Shown in pieces: positions 9,887-22,800 of a stretch of 64,000 bases of DNA (position 1 is its first letter; every line of letters starts with the position of its first letter). The DNA comes from Zygnema cylindricum. Lineage: Eukaryota; Streptophyta; Zygnematophyceae; Zygnematales; Zygnemataceae. The DNA is taken from positions 1-64,000 of the forward strand of contig JBBHKE010001630.1 in the NCBI GenBank assembly GCA_037447655.1. The letters run 5' to 3'. The notes below the pieces were generated by a model, which worked only from the letters and a program-made list of their open reading frames with translations, searched no databases and had not been told where the DNA came from. A program made the translations under genes and the position numbers.

Positions 9887-12800
9887 ATGGTGGATTTACG
9901 GGGGAGTGACGAACTGGTTAGCCTGTTGTCTGACATGGCTGTCACTGACGTCACCAGTTGTGGTGTGACGCTATCGGAGGCGGAGAGGGAGCAAAACGAA
10001 CAGGAGCAGCTGGATGAGGTCTTTACATTTTTTTCTAACATTAATGTGGACAAAAAAAGGTTTCTTTGCACGTTTTATGTGAATCAATATGACTGTTAAG
10101 GAGGTGAACTTGCAGTTTCCAGTGTTTTTCGAATGCTTCACAAATCATTGGAATTAGTGTGGGTGGATTAATATTGTGGATACAAAATCATCATTTATTA
10201 TCTGTAAATTTTGTTGTACGTGTAAACAGGGTGTATTTGGACGTTTTTACTAAACATTTTTTTGTCAAATTATTATTGTGGTCCACACTAGTTTTCAGAA
10301 TTCAACACCTGATTTAGTATGGCTACCCTAGAGACGTGAAATTCAAATGATTTAAAGGTGATACTTTTGTTAACAAATTGCTATTGTGCACTAAAAATAT
10401 TTAGCTACAAATATGTTTATGGTCTACTCTTATTATCATGCTATTCACCTTCACCAGCCTGATTTTATTAAGCATTTTTGGCGTCACCAATCGTAATTAA
10501 AAAAATCATTTGTTTTAGTGGTGAGCATCGGGATCAGTCGTTGTTTTCGGTTCACTTAAGGGTTCCTCTAGCTTTAAAAGTTCGTTGTATTTCTAGGTTT
10601 TCTTTGTTCAAAAGCTTTTGACATTTTTTATCATTGTACTTCCCAACTTAGAGTTTTTCAAGGTTGTTTCTTGGAGATTTCCTCTAGTTGAAGGGTTTTT
10701 GGAATCCTTTTTAAATGTCATCATGGTTTTGAGAGTCAATAGTGACGTAAGTGCTCTTGTATAGCGTTGGTTATAATTTTTCTGAAACTATTGTCTATAT
10801 CGAAATTGTAATTATATTGCATGTTTTGCAAACTGATCCTCACATAAAGTTTAAAGATGCATTTAAAAGGGAATTTAATTCACATAGAGGAAGTCGTGGG
10901 TTAGTTTCAAATGAGAGATCATGACTCATAGTGATAAGGAGAAAACCTATAGGATGATGATAGCATAGCTGGATCTATACATGTTATAGCATACAACTTT
11001 TGACTTATGACATGATATAAGACAGCTAAAATCTTGAAATAAATATGAAAAAGTTTTGTATGCAAATGTATGAGCTGTGACACGTTTGACATACAGATCA
11101 TACATTACAGACCCACATAGGTCACACAAATGTTTATAACATTTAGTAAAAAGCAAAATCTTGCCCGACTGAGTCAAGTTTCTATCTGTAATGTGAGGGC
11201 GTCTGCCGCCCCAGACTAATTTCGGTGTGTAGTGCATTTACCATTGTTTCCAATTGTGTCTTGCCACCTGGCAGGTGGAGGCTCTGCAGTCCATTTATGC
11301 CGAAGACTTCCAGTTTCTTGAACACCCAAAAGATAGCTGCCGCTCATTTTCTGTAAGATAAGACTATCGCTTCTTTTTTCTTCGTTTAGAAACAAATGAG
11401 ATGAAGTCACACTGGGTAATGGACAAAGCGTCAATCATGCTTTCATTCCTGTCATTCACTCAAAAGGGTCGTCCACTCATCCACTCGGAACATGGTTTAA
11501 TAGCTGTTGTTCTCTCTGTTGCTTATATTATTCTATGTTATTTTTCCTGATTCATCTTCTCATGCAGTCAAATGGCTGATTGAACGTTTTCCCACTTTCC
11601 TTTCTGTTTCCATTTTCATGTTCTTCTTCCATTTTCTGTTCCCAGATTGCTGTCAAGCTGAATTTGAAACTACTTGGTGATGTGTTCTGCTCCATTTGTT
11701 TCATTTCTGTTCCATATCCTGTTTTCATTGATTTTTTCTGTTGTTTGCAAAGTTCTATTCAGTTGGATATTAACAATTTCCTTTTTTTTTTTTTTTTTTT
11801 CAGATTGCTGTACGTATTGAGTTGCTTGACACTATCCATGTGGTAGCCAGACTTCAAGAATCCTCCACATCTGTCTCCTCTTCGTCCTCGTCCTCCTCGT
11901 CCTCGTCCTCCTCCTCCTCTCTCAGCCCTCCCTTGTTGCCCGAATCATCTGGTGCTTCTCACTCTCCCCCCTCATCGCCTTCCACATCAAACTTCTCTCT
12001 CTCTCAGAAGTTTGCCCATTCCGTACCTCTCAGCCATCTCCCGCCAATGCACCTCCTGTGTGTCTTACCAACGTCTTATCCCTCCCGCAGCCCTCCTCTC
12101 TTTCGACTCTCTTGCCCGTATCTCAATGTTGACCAACTTTCTAAACTGTGTAAAGGAATGGATGCCCTTTGGGAGGAGCAAGGGGTAGGAGATAATGGAG
12201 GGGGACAGGTTGTTACCTATTCTTGGGTGGATTGGCTAAGTAGAGAGTGTTTACCTTATTTGGGTATAAGTAATCACTTAGAACTGGGTCCGTATGTTAT
12301 TCCTTCCTCAAACAATGGCTGTCATTGGGATCCTCGAGCTGTTTCAGGAAAACGGACTTTGGAAGAAGGCATCTCTTTTTTGATCAGATGGGACAATGCA
12401 GAAAAGGACGAACGGTTCAGACGAGATATCCATACTTGCTTTGTTTGCTTTTCTGAATTTGCAGGTGGGTCTTTATCCCAAGCCCTACTCTGTCAACTTC
12501 ATCATAATTACTGTGAATTTGATGTTATGAATTGTTTACTTTGGACCACTCTCTTTGTGCATGAAGGTAAGGGACGCATAAGTTAGTGGTTCACACAAAG
12601 TTTGCTGCTAAATCAGTACACTTTTCATTGCTATTGGAGTTAGTAAGACTAATTTGGTTGTGTATTTTTTACCTAGACAGCATTTCGACCTGTCACTAAC
12701 CTCAATTAGAGTTGTTGATCCTATGCCCCAAAAATATCAGTAATTTATTTTGCTTTTAATAGTGGTGAACATGTACTGTTGCATGTTAAGTGAATTTAAA

Positions 12801-13308
12801 TCAAAAGATTTTTCAATTTTGAAAATAGAAAGCTGTCGACACTCCGCATTCTCAACACCAAAAACATCAAGTTGTCTATAGATTGTGACACACAATAACG
12901 CAGTCTTTTGTTACAAGTGTGTAAATCCGTTGTATAAAATTTGGTGTTTTAATCGCAGAAATGGTTTTAAACAGGCGAATTATGAGGTTGGTATCAGGTT
13001 AATATTTTTATAATCAATGTCATTTTTGTATCTCCTTTCTAAAATTTGTGTCTATGTTTTTCAATTGGAAGAGTATGCCACCTAGCAGTATTTCAATATT
13101 GTCTAGAGGTTCATTGTTCTCCACCTTTCCATTCGAATTAGTATATGGTCAATATCACAAAGTCGTAAAAAATTACCATATTGCCATGTTGTCAAATCAC
13201 TATGCTGTGGAATACCACATGAGTACGATATCGTGACATCATAAACTATATATATTTCTGAGATAAAAACGGCTCTCTCTCTCTCCCCTTCCCCCCCCCT
13301 CTCCCCCC

Positions 13309-13351
<43 letters not shown>

Positions 13352-15838
13352 CCCCCTCTCCTCCCCTCTCTCTCCCCATCCCTTCCCCCTTCTCCCCCCT
13401 TTCTTCCCCTCTTTCCCCCTCGCTCTCCCCCCTCTCTCAACCCCTCTCTCCCCTCTCCCTCCCTCTCCTTCTCCCCCCAACTCTCTCTCTCTCCCTGTCT
13501 CCCTCTCCCTCTTCCCTCTTTCTCTCTCCTTCTCTTCCTCTCTCCCTCCCTTTTTCAGATACTACTGCAAATACTGCTTCTCTCCTTTTGGCAAATTTGT
13601 TGCCTACTTTCACCTTTTGGTTGTCCTTTTGTGCGTATTTCTCCCATCTCATTTTTTTCGTCTTTTTCTCATCTTTGTTGTGACTGTTTTGTCAGGTTCT
13701 GAGTTTATACGTCTCTCATGTAACCACTTCTTTTGTCGAAACTGCATGCAAACGTTTATAGAGGGACACGTGGCAGAAGGAAGTGTGGCAAAAATAGTGT
13801 GTCCAGACACAACTTGTAAAGCTCCTTTTCACCCTGGTGAGTCCTTTACTTCTAAGCTCAAATAAGTTCCACCACAAATAAACCAGTTTTAATAGAAGGT
13901 GATTTTCTGATATCCATCCACTCATGCTGGTTTTCTCTCCTCTCCCCCTCTCCCTCTCCCTCTCCCTCTCTCCCTCTACCTCTCTCCCTCTCTCTCTTCC
14001 CCTTTCCTCTCCCTCTCTCTCCCCCTTACTCTCCTCTCCCTCTCTCTCCCTCCTCCCTCTCACTTTTCCTCTTCCTCTCGCTCTCCGTCTCCCTCTTGCT
14101 GTGCACACCTTGCATAATTCACCTCGCTCTCCCTCTCGCTTTGTGGGCTTTTGTTTGTCTTCTCCATCCTCCACCTCCCTTCTGTTTCCTTCTCCCACTT
14201 CTTCTGCTTCCCTGTCTCTGCAAGGTTCTCATCATCTGCTTCCCTTTTGCTCCCTTCCTCTGTTTCTCAGGACTTGTTCGTGAACTTCTGTCTCCTGAGG
14301 CGTTTTCAAAATGGGAGGATTTGACTCTGCAGAAGTCTCTAGCAGCCATGGCTGACGTGGTTTTTTGTCCTCGATGTAGTGAAGCTTGTGTGGAGGAGGA
14401 GGACAGTTGTGCCCAATGTAGTCGCTGTTTCTATGTATTTTGTGGACTTTGTAGAGAGGCTTGGCATGTTGGGAGACCGTGTATGGATGCGGAAACACGT
14501 TTTAAAATAATCGAGGTATGTTTTCTTTTGTGTTCTGTGACTCATATATGTAGTTAACCAGGGGGAATATGTCTCAAAACCCTTCAGGTATTTTGTCTTG
14601 TTATTTCCTCTTTTTTTCTCGGTGATATGTGTATGTGATTTTTGTAATTTCAGTTAGGAGGCAGAGACTCATGCCTCAAATTCGTGCATGTATCTATTCT
14701 GTAATTTTATGTGGGTTTTACAGATTTCGTTGTGGATTCTTTACCGTTTTTACGGATTTCGCCAAAAAAAATCTTGACAAAGACTCTGTTTGGCTTGTAT
14801 TGTGTACTGACATATAGACTGGATGAGATGGTTTTTTAGGAAAGGGCGAAAAGGAACTTTGGTGATGCGGATCAAAAACGGTTTTTGGATCTTTTGAACG
14901 AAGTGAAGAGCGTGCAATATCTGGCGAAGGAGACGAAATGTTGTCCTTCCTGCAAAATGGCCATTTCTAAATCAGAGGGATGCAATAAAATGACATGTTC
15001 CAATTGTGGATCCTATTTTTGTTATCGGTGTGAAAAGGTTATCCAGGGATACGACCATTTTCAGTAAGCACTACGAGAAAACTGAATGGGGAGGGAGGGA
15101 GAGAGCGAGGAAAGAGTGGGGGGAAGGAAGGAAGAGAGGGAGGGAGGAGGGAGGGATATACCATGTGGTTACATTTGATTGGGCCAAACAGGTTGTTTCC
15201 TGATCTGTGTAAAAACATGTTCAAAGTTTAGTTTTGCTACTTTTTATTTTGAATGTAACCTATTTTGTTTCATGCTCAAAGTGTTTTGCTGATTTGATTC
15301 CAGTCTTGTATTTTTCTGCTGAAATTTTTTTGGTTGTCCCAATCTTTTTGTCACATGGAAAGACATTCTTATCTGTATTAATTTCAATATGCAGTATTCC
15401 TTTTCCAATTCAATATACTCTAACTACATAATTGAGTTAATGTCAGTGTAGCTTACAAAACCCGTTTTTTTGACATATCTTATCATATTATCACCTTGGA
15501 GGTTGTGAAAACTTTGAACTTTGAAACCTTGTTGAAGTGGTTAGATTTTTCATCTGTGTCTTTTTTAATTTTATCCGATCGGAACTAATGTTTCCTTCTT
15601 TGATTGGCGATTTGCAGAAATGGACAATGTGTACTTTTTGAGGCCCAGGAAATTGCCCGGTGGGAACAAATGAATCAGAGGCCGGCTATGGCCGATGAAG
15701 GCATATTTGCTCAACGAGCCGGAGCAATGTGGCCGGAGATGAGACGATTATGTCCATTATGTCGACAGGAAAATATTAAGGTATGTATATGATTCAAGGT
15801 AGGATTTTTTTGTCAACAGGAAAATATCAAGGTATATA

Positions 15839-15869
<31 letters not shown>

Positions 15870-16214
15870 GTGTATATATAATACCTTGATATTTTGCTGT
15901 TGACAAAAAAATGTTACAGTACATGTACTATATGCGAAATAACTTTTTAGTATGCCGTATTAAATAGGGAAACAGTGTATAGTGTTTCCAATTGTTTTGG
16001 CACATTCAACTTATGGTTTAAAATCATGTTCCAGGGGTTGGTTATCGACGCTGTTCTTATTGTTTTTTCTGTTTTTGCATGTTTACAGGCGGGAAATAAC
16101 AATCACATCCTTTGTTGGGCCTGCAATAATCATTTTTGTGGCCTTTGTGGAAAAGTAGTTAGGAATAGTTCCGAACATTACGGTCCGACAAAATGTAAAC
16201 AGCATTCAAGATGA
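9887..16214 (+). CDS. RNF14: RWD + RBR (RING1-IBR-RING2) E3 ubiquitin-protein ligase, RNF14/ARA54-like
   Basis: Eight exons join in frame: 9887-10018, 11275-11352, 11804-12464, 13696-13836, 14271-14515, 14840-15063, 15618-15780 and 16089-16214 (1770 nt, 589 aa, stop TGA). All introns are GT-AG. The RWD domain spans about residues 42-215 ([11 protein letters not shown], then [16 protein letters not shown]) and is interrupted by a Ser-rich insert at about 95-135. RING1 starts with C282-x2-C285 and [11 protein letters not shown]. The IBR holds CPRC...CAQC...CGLC. RING2 has CCPSCK, then [10 protein letters not shown]467 is the expected cysteine that accepts ubiquitin from the E2 before transfer. 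Further CxxC pairs (539/542, 557/560, 565/568) and the CKQHSR end match plant RNF14 relatives. RBR ligases work as RING/HECT hybrids in cytosol and nucleus; substrates are unknown here. The ATG at 9887 is the first plausible one and exon 1 ([16 protein letters not shown]) leads straight into RWD. Confidence 0.88.
11645..11675 (+). other. extra copy of the exon 3 acceptor and first codons inside intron 2
   Basis: The sequence after the AG at 11643-11644 begins ATTGCTGT and encodes [10 protein letters not shown]. That resembles the true exon 3 start after the AG at 11802-11803 ([10 protein letters not shown]). Used with the nearby GTGATG donor it would give 31 nt, which would break the frame into exon 3. 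It is therefore more likely a decayed duplicate than a working alternative exon. Confidence 0.4.
13269..13556. repeat. polypyrimidine tract with a run of 39 C, intron 3 of the RNF14-like gene
   Basis: Almost pure C/T for about 290 bases, with uninterrupted C at 13310-13348. It lies within intron 3 (12465-13695), upstream of the acceptor. Minus-strand frames crossing it are poly-Gly artefacts. Confidence 0.9.
13937..14270. repeat. CT-rich tract filling intron 4 of the RNF14-like gene
   Basis: CTCTCCCT-type pyrimidine repeats up to the acceptor at 14270. They could act as an overlong polypyrimidine tract. Confidence 0.8.
15084..15160. repeat. GGGA/GGAA purine tract in intron 6 of the RNF14-like gene
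   Basis: GGGAGGGAGGGAGAG-type repeats on the sense strand just after the donor at 15064. The strand bias is opposite to introns 3 and 4. Confidence 0.8.
15807..15912. repeat. inverted repeat around a (TG)n(TA)n core, intron 7
   Basis: The left arm (15807-15838) and right arm (about 15879-15912) are reverse complements and flank TATATGTGTG/TATATA repeats. The left arm is itself a near copy of the exon 7 end and donor (about 15759-15790). Confidence 0.75.
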
Positions 16215-17157
16215 CGGTGTGCAAAATTTGATACAAGGGAGACATTTATTTTGTACCATTATGATTCGTTTTTGTGTTCTAAAAAGGTACGGAGATTCTT
16301 GTTACATACATAGGAACATGAAGGGGTTCTCTTTTCATCTTTTGGAATAATTTTCTGCAGGTTATCGTATCAGTCCTTTATTTAAATCATAAAGGTTGAT
16401 TATATCTTCAGATTAAGTGGATGTCAGAGGTTTGACATTTTAGTCGATGTACCAGGAGGGATTTTGTCTTTTTCTTTTCGTTCAGGCTCGAGAATTGTGG
16501 AAATATGTTGGAGTAAAGACATGGAAGGAATGATCCCGCATGTAGTGTTTCAAACTGTTTTCCGTGTTTTAACTATGGTATATCTGATACCAATGTATAA
16601 TTATCCATTGAAATGGAACAATTGCGATTTACCAAAGCCTTGATTTATTTTTGCCTTTATATATATATATTGTTGTGCATGTGTAAATGAAAGCAGTTGT
16701 GAGTGAGCCAAAGTTGGAGAATGCAAAAATGACGATTCACGATGATTTCGAAGCTAAAATATTAAACATACAGCGACAGGAAAAGGGAAATGGTAAAGTT
16801 TAAGGCATTTACATAGAGATCTATTGTTTTCCCTTTTGTTTTCTTCTTGCAAAAATGTCTTTTCAAGACTATTCCCTTCTGCCATAGCTTCACAGCTGCA
16901 TACTTTACTTTCTCTCACATTTGTATTAATGCATTAACACGGTTTTCAGTTGAGACCAAATCGGTTGCCCTTCAACCCTTTTGTATGGATCTGTGGAGTG
17001 TTCGCTGCCTGTCACGCCACATCAGGCCGATCTTTAACTGTCTTTCTTGCCTGGTCTGTCACGTCCCATTAGCCGTGGTGAAACTTCTGTTTTTAGGGTT
17101 GTTGCTCGTCGTTTTACTGGCTGAATTTGGCATCTGAGATCGCTTGTTGCTGGTAGC
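16215..17157. other. 3' flank of the RNF14-like gene
   Basis: Presumed 3' UTR and spacer. The only orderly frame is a 38-codon ATG ORF at 16687-16803 on the plus strand (MKAVVSEPKLENAKMTIHDD...). It has no recognised domain and is too short to call a gene. Confidence 0.4.
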
Positions 17158-17336
17158 CAGATGTCACAATCGGGTACTCGCATCCTTACCCGATCCGTAC
17201 CCGGCTGGCCGCTCCGGATCCGGAACGGATTCAAGTGCCAAATTTTGGGGGCCAGCCGGATTCGGCCGGGTGATTCAAAAACGGAAAAAAAAAAAAAAGG
17301 GTACGGCCAGATTCGGGTACCTGATTGTGACCTCTG
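17158..17336. mobile_element. hAT-type MITE, 179 bp
   Basis: Imperfect terminal inverted repeats start CAGATGTCACAATC (17158) and CAGAGGTCACAATC (reverse strand from 17336). They are flanked by an exact 8-bp duplication CTGGTAGC (17150-17157, 17337-17344). The CAG termini and 8-bp duplication are hAT hallmarks. The interior is rich in GGGTAC/GTACCC and CGGATCCGGA words and has a 14-A run; it has no coding potential. Confidence 0.8.
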
Positions 17337-17344
17337 CTGGTAGC

Positions 17345-19871
17345 GTTGGTCGTTTGCTTGCTTAAGACGGATTATGCGTCCTGTACGGATTGTCAGTCTG
17401 CTTTCCGAACCGGCTATCTGAACCCAGTCCGGCGGTCAGTCATCTTGCCAAGCCGGTTTTTTGTGCAGTTTGACTATTTGCGGACTCTTCAAATCTGTGT
17501 TAGTCAGAGCCGTTCCAGGCTGCTCTGTTTTTTTTCCAGTTCCAGCTGGGTTGCCTGCCCGTTTTGTCTGACTGTCGAATTTGGGAGCTATTTTTAGATG
17601 TCCGATTTGTTCTGTTCGGTCAGTTCCAGTTTGAGTCCACTTCCAGTTGGACTTCCTGTCCGTCTATCTGACTATCAAATTCGGCATTCTGATCAATATC
17701 CGATTTTGTAGAATCCCGTCTATTCTAATTGTCTTCGGCGAATTTCCCAGAAGCGGTCATTCATCGGAAATTATTCATAGGTATTTGAGAAACGATGAAC
17801 TGTAGCAGTTGCCGGAGCTTATGTGCAAATGGTCATGTAGGCGGCTTCAATACGGCGGGTCATGACATCATAGTGGTTTAATAATACCATTGATCCTCAA
17901 CTACTGGCTTCATTTTACCGCATAACTCCATATCGACCATTTCTATGTCTTTTCAGCGTCACTGACATTCATTTCATCTTTTTCAATTGTTTGTCAAAGA
18001 TGAGCTGTGATTCACTCTCAAATGCAACTTACTGACTCCATGATTTTGTTGGATCGCTGAATTGGCTGGGGCTGCACATGGAACTAGTGTTTTTTTTTTT
18101 GGACCAACTTGGTCGCTTATCATCCCTGTCTACACAAGCTACTGGCAAGCTTTTTCTTCCTGGAAAATCGCTGTTTTTCTCTCTCATAATCTCACTCTCG
18201 AGTCTATTTCTTAGACAATGGGGAAGAGAGGGAGCACAACTCTCTCTCCCTCACTCTTGCTCTTCATTAGTTTGCTGCAAGATCCAGAGGGTGAGAAGCA
18301 GCCTGCTATCTCTCTCATTTGCCATTTTACTTGTGGCGGTGAGGAGAGAGAGGCTGTAGATTTAGAGTCAGTGTTGTAACTCCATGTTAGTGAAATCATC
18401 AGAGTTTTTTCAGGGTTTCTATCCTGTTCTGAATCCCTCACACCTTGTAAACACTATCAACTACATAAATAACAAGGTTCGGAATTGACTTTCTATGAGT
18501 ATCATAAACTGATCTGTGTCCATAATTGATAAAATTCCATCTTTAGCTGTCAACAAACACCTGAACACTTGAAAGCAGGATAAAAAATCTACTGGAATTT
18601 GGTTAAGTAATTTGGAATTTGGAATTAATTTCCGATGATTCCTTTCTGTCACCACCTGTCACACCACTTGCATGGAAATAAAAAATAAAGGACTGGTTTC
18701 ACAATAGTTTCACAATTGTCCTCATCTGAGCATGTAGCAAAGTCAGGTTTTGGACAAAGATAACATTAATACAGAAGTCGAAAGACAACTGTGCAAGTAG
18801 TAGACATCTGGTCCATTGTTTGCATGGACTGATAAATACTTTCCTGGCTAATAAACACTTTCCAATTTCTGTCTTCACAACAATGCAATAATCGGCGTCT
18901 TTTCTTCACAACTTTCTTCGTTCAAGACTAGTAGCTTCACACACAAAGACTAATGCATCCTCACTAATTGAGGTATCTCTCCAAAACGGTTTTCTTGTTA
19001 TAATCTGCACTACTGACCATTTCTGCAAGCCCCTTGAATAAAAACAACATGTAGTTCATTTACAAGCTCCACTCCATTAGGAGTTAAAACGGAAATAACC
19101 AGCAAATAAAGCCCAATTTGGGCATAGTATCTAAAAGTCCGAAGGTTCATAATTCATGTTACATGAACCTGCGTAAACAGCCAAAAAAAATGATAAATTC
19201 GCATCAGAAAAGCTCAAATATGACTGATGATGATTTTTTAATAACCTTTTCATGAAAAATTCCACACGAAGAATACAGGGGAGTGGCGGGGTAAGGTATG
19301 GACAGAATGATGTATTCTACTGTGATTCTACTGTGTGATGCTATCATTAATTTGTCTAAACCAAAATCATATTAACCATTCAGTGATTTAAAATACTGGG
19401 AAAAACTCGAGCATCAGTCCTCATTCTAAATGGTATACATTGCAAAATTGAAACCAATCACAGCCTATAATGAAATCAGATACCTCCAAAAGTGGTCAAC
19501 AATGCCTTCCTCCAAAAACATAGTCCATGTCAAACATTGAGGACACATTTAAAATGGTGCACACTAAAAATGTGCTAAAAAAAAATCATTGACCAATATT
19601 CTACATAGAAGTGTCTGACGTTCAACAATTGCTGTCCTAAACCTACAATTAACAAATACTACCAACCTTGTAATAAACTCGTTTATTGCTAACTACTCCG
19701 AAGGAGCTGGATGTCAAATGCTGAAACTTCACCATGATCCCTGCCCTCCATTCATGAAAAGATCGATGCTTTTCATGTGCGTTCACATGTAAAAAGAGGG
19801 TTTTAAACTGGAAGCTTCGTGGACCAAGACCTTACATATGAGTGCGAAAGAGGAGAGATTGGAACCTCACC
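17345..19871. other. intergenic spacer between convergent genes
   Basis: Lies between the 3' ends of the RNF14-like gene (+) and PGRL1 (-). It contains a CT-rich stretch near 18170-18330 and AT-rich sequence. No supported coding exon, RNA gene or element boundary was found. Confidence 0.45.
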
Positions 19872-22800
19872 TCAAGCCTTTGCGGGAGCAGCAGCTGGTT
19901 GCTGCTCTAGGGTGATCATGCGCTTGTCCAAGTCAACTTTCAACAAAGAGCCACAACTGTTCAACAGATAAAGAAATATGTCTTAATGTCACACATCTTC
20001 CAGCAGTAAACAGAGATGCTGGGCATGCGAAGGATACAGCCTAAGTATACTGAAAATTGAATGTAGTACAAAGTGACACATTGAAAATGTAGGGAATGAC
20101 CTAAATTTCCGAACGAACGAGGATACTTCACCGAATGAATAAACTAGTCGAGAGTCTAAGCATATGGGTCTGTCAACTGGTCCATGATACAATGATGGAT
20201 TAAAATAAGCAGTAACCATATGTTTGATGCGGGCGTATTTACATGCTTTGTAGACCTGTGCTGAAGAAATTCTTAAGGTAAAGTTAAGATCCACCTTAAT
20301 AACAAACCTGGTCAAAGGCTTGTGCCAGAAGTATAAAGGTAACTTTCCACCCATACAATATGCCTCTAAAAAAAGCATGCTACAAGAAACAAAACTGACA
20401 TAACTTGAGGCAACAGTAAACATAATATTGCATTCATAGGGATTTAATTTTTTACTAAAACTGCAGAATTAGAGATAATAACAAAAGGTTAAACATCTTA
20501 GAGTCAAGAAGGTGAAGGGAACAGGAAAGGGGCACATACGCTTCACACTTCACGTCATTCACTCTTGAGGTATTTGCCACAGTCAAAATGGTTCCAAAAA
20601 AGCTGACAGTTTTCGCTCCACAATTGGGACAGGGTCCCTGAAAAACATTACAAGCAGTATACAACATTGCGCAGGTGATAAGTAAAGATGAAGGCCTTTC
20701 AGCAAAGTAGGTTTCCTTCCCTGTAGGAAGGACAATCACAAACATGAATAGATTCTTGATGCAAGCATATTGCAAATTGTTCGGGAAGCCCAGCAAAAAA
20801 AACTTAAACTGAAACACTGTTCATAAATAAATGTGCTCTAATTCAATGAATCCAGGAGTTGTTTTCTAAAATGTCACAAAGGAAAATTATGTCCAATTAG
20901 TTCCCGATGATCAACTTACATTTAAAATCAAAAAGTCACTCAACACAAAGTTGGTGATGGTTTGTGCAATAAGATATGTTGTTGGTAGCACAACAAACCA
21001 AGTAAAGATGAAGCTGTACGGCTCAGGTAACTGCAGAATCATTATCAACATAAAAAGTATTAAAACAAAAATATTTTTTCACAAAACTTAACCTACACAA
21101 GAATTAACCAACTGAATTTTAGTACTGAGCCAAATACCGACCTCAAAAAAAAGTTGACAACCGTAATTTACTTTTCAGAATGTCTCTAGAATCCTCTGAA
21201 TTGTAGAGATGAACAAGTATTAATGCACAATGAGCTTTATTATGATGTAACAGGCCTATCTTTCACACTGACAATTTTTGTACTGCACAGACCAGGAACT
21301 GTGGAAGGCATGCAAAATGCAGCTGAGCTTGAAGGAAGAGAAAATGCAGCTCGAAGGTTTCAAATATGAAAGGAAAAAAATAATCCAAAAATGAAAAATC
21401 ATCGACAAGTTACTACATTCCTAGCAACTTAACAAACCCGGAGATAATATCACAATCACTTCCTTTCCAAAAACAAAATTCCAAGTAAAGACGATAAAAA
21501 AAATCAAGCATTCACAGTGTCAGGCTCAAGCCGGGGCTAAACTAGATGCCTGAAGGTATAAACTGCCTGCACATACCTCCAGGAGAAACGTAATTTCAAA
21601 GCCTGTGAGGTCATCCAAGAAAAATACCCTGCAAACCACAAAAAGGTAGTAAATTACGGATTTGTGGAAGGAGTGACCTGGTAACAAAATCTTGTCTTTG
21701 TTTTGTTGTTAACAACAGCCATGGTCCAGCTCGCTAGCAATTAATGTTAATATGAAAGATATGCATAGTAAGATACTTACACGCCTAATGCCACCAATGC
21801 AGCAGGCAGGTTGAGAAGTGTCATTCTCAAGTAGTCCACAGTGGTGTCACTGTACACCTGCGGGAACACTCAAAATTCAATATTTTAAGAACAAATTTAC
21901 CTTTTTAAAAATTCCATGTTTCTGTGAAATGTGAGATATGACCCGCTCGCTAGTGCAATAAGCAAGTATTTTGATTTGAAAACAACACTGCAAACTGGGA
22001 TGTGAACCACCTATAAAGAGAGCAACCAATGTGTTCATTCAGGGTGCCTATCCATGAGCCAGTCAACTAAAGAAGGGAACTATTTCCCTTTCAAGAACTC
22101 TTTCACAACCTCAATCCAGCAAAATACACACCTTCTTGGAGCGAATACTACATCGGGGACCTTCAATTGCCACTTTGCTGCTTTGTTTCTGCAAATATAA
22201 GGAGAACACGGTTAAACAACAGTCAACCCATTAAATCAGCCTCAGGTCCGGACTGCCAATCATTCCAGCAGCTAAGAAAAGCTACTGTACAATGGTGTGC
22301 AGAAATAGTTTCATTATCAATGTTAGAACGAAAATTCACGCCCATCACACTAAAGTTACAAATTGGTAACATAAATTTAGGAGCCCTACCTTCAGTTCAA
22401 CCTTGAGTTCGTCAAACTCCTTATCCGTTAAAAATGGTTTTCCTGCTTGATATGCCAGACAGGCCTCCATGAACTTCTGCTCCTCAGCACCTGACGCTCC
22501 AAAACAAGCTCTAAAAGTGTAAGCTTCACTAAATGAGATTTCGTGATCAATTTATTCCCCTGTGATGTAATGCCGAGCAACTCATCCTTACGACCAGAAA
22601 TCAATTTAGGAGCACAGATAATAAACATTATCTCTGAATTCAAGACAACATATGTGGCTATCCAAATACAAGCATTGCCATGAATATGCTTTATTGTCTT
22701 CTAAGGCATGTGTGCTACAGATCTTCAGAAAGGCTAAAAAACCTAACAGGCCTATTTCTCACGTTTAAATAATCGTAATCAGCTTGTCTGTGCAGCAAAA

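Noticed and set aside
13103-13652. Minus-strand Gly/Arg-rich ORFs
   Set aside because: Produced by the polypyrimidine tract and C39 run in intron 3 of the ligase gene.
13924-14283. Ser/Pro/Leu-rich plus-strand ORF
   Set aside because: Intron 4 pyrimidine tract; the real exon starts at 14271 in a different context.
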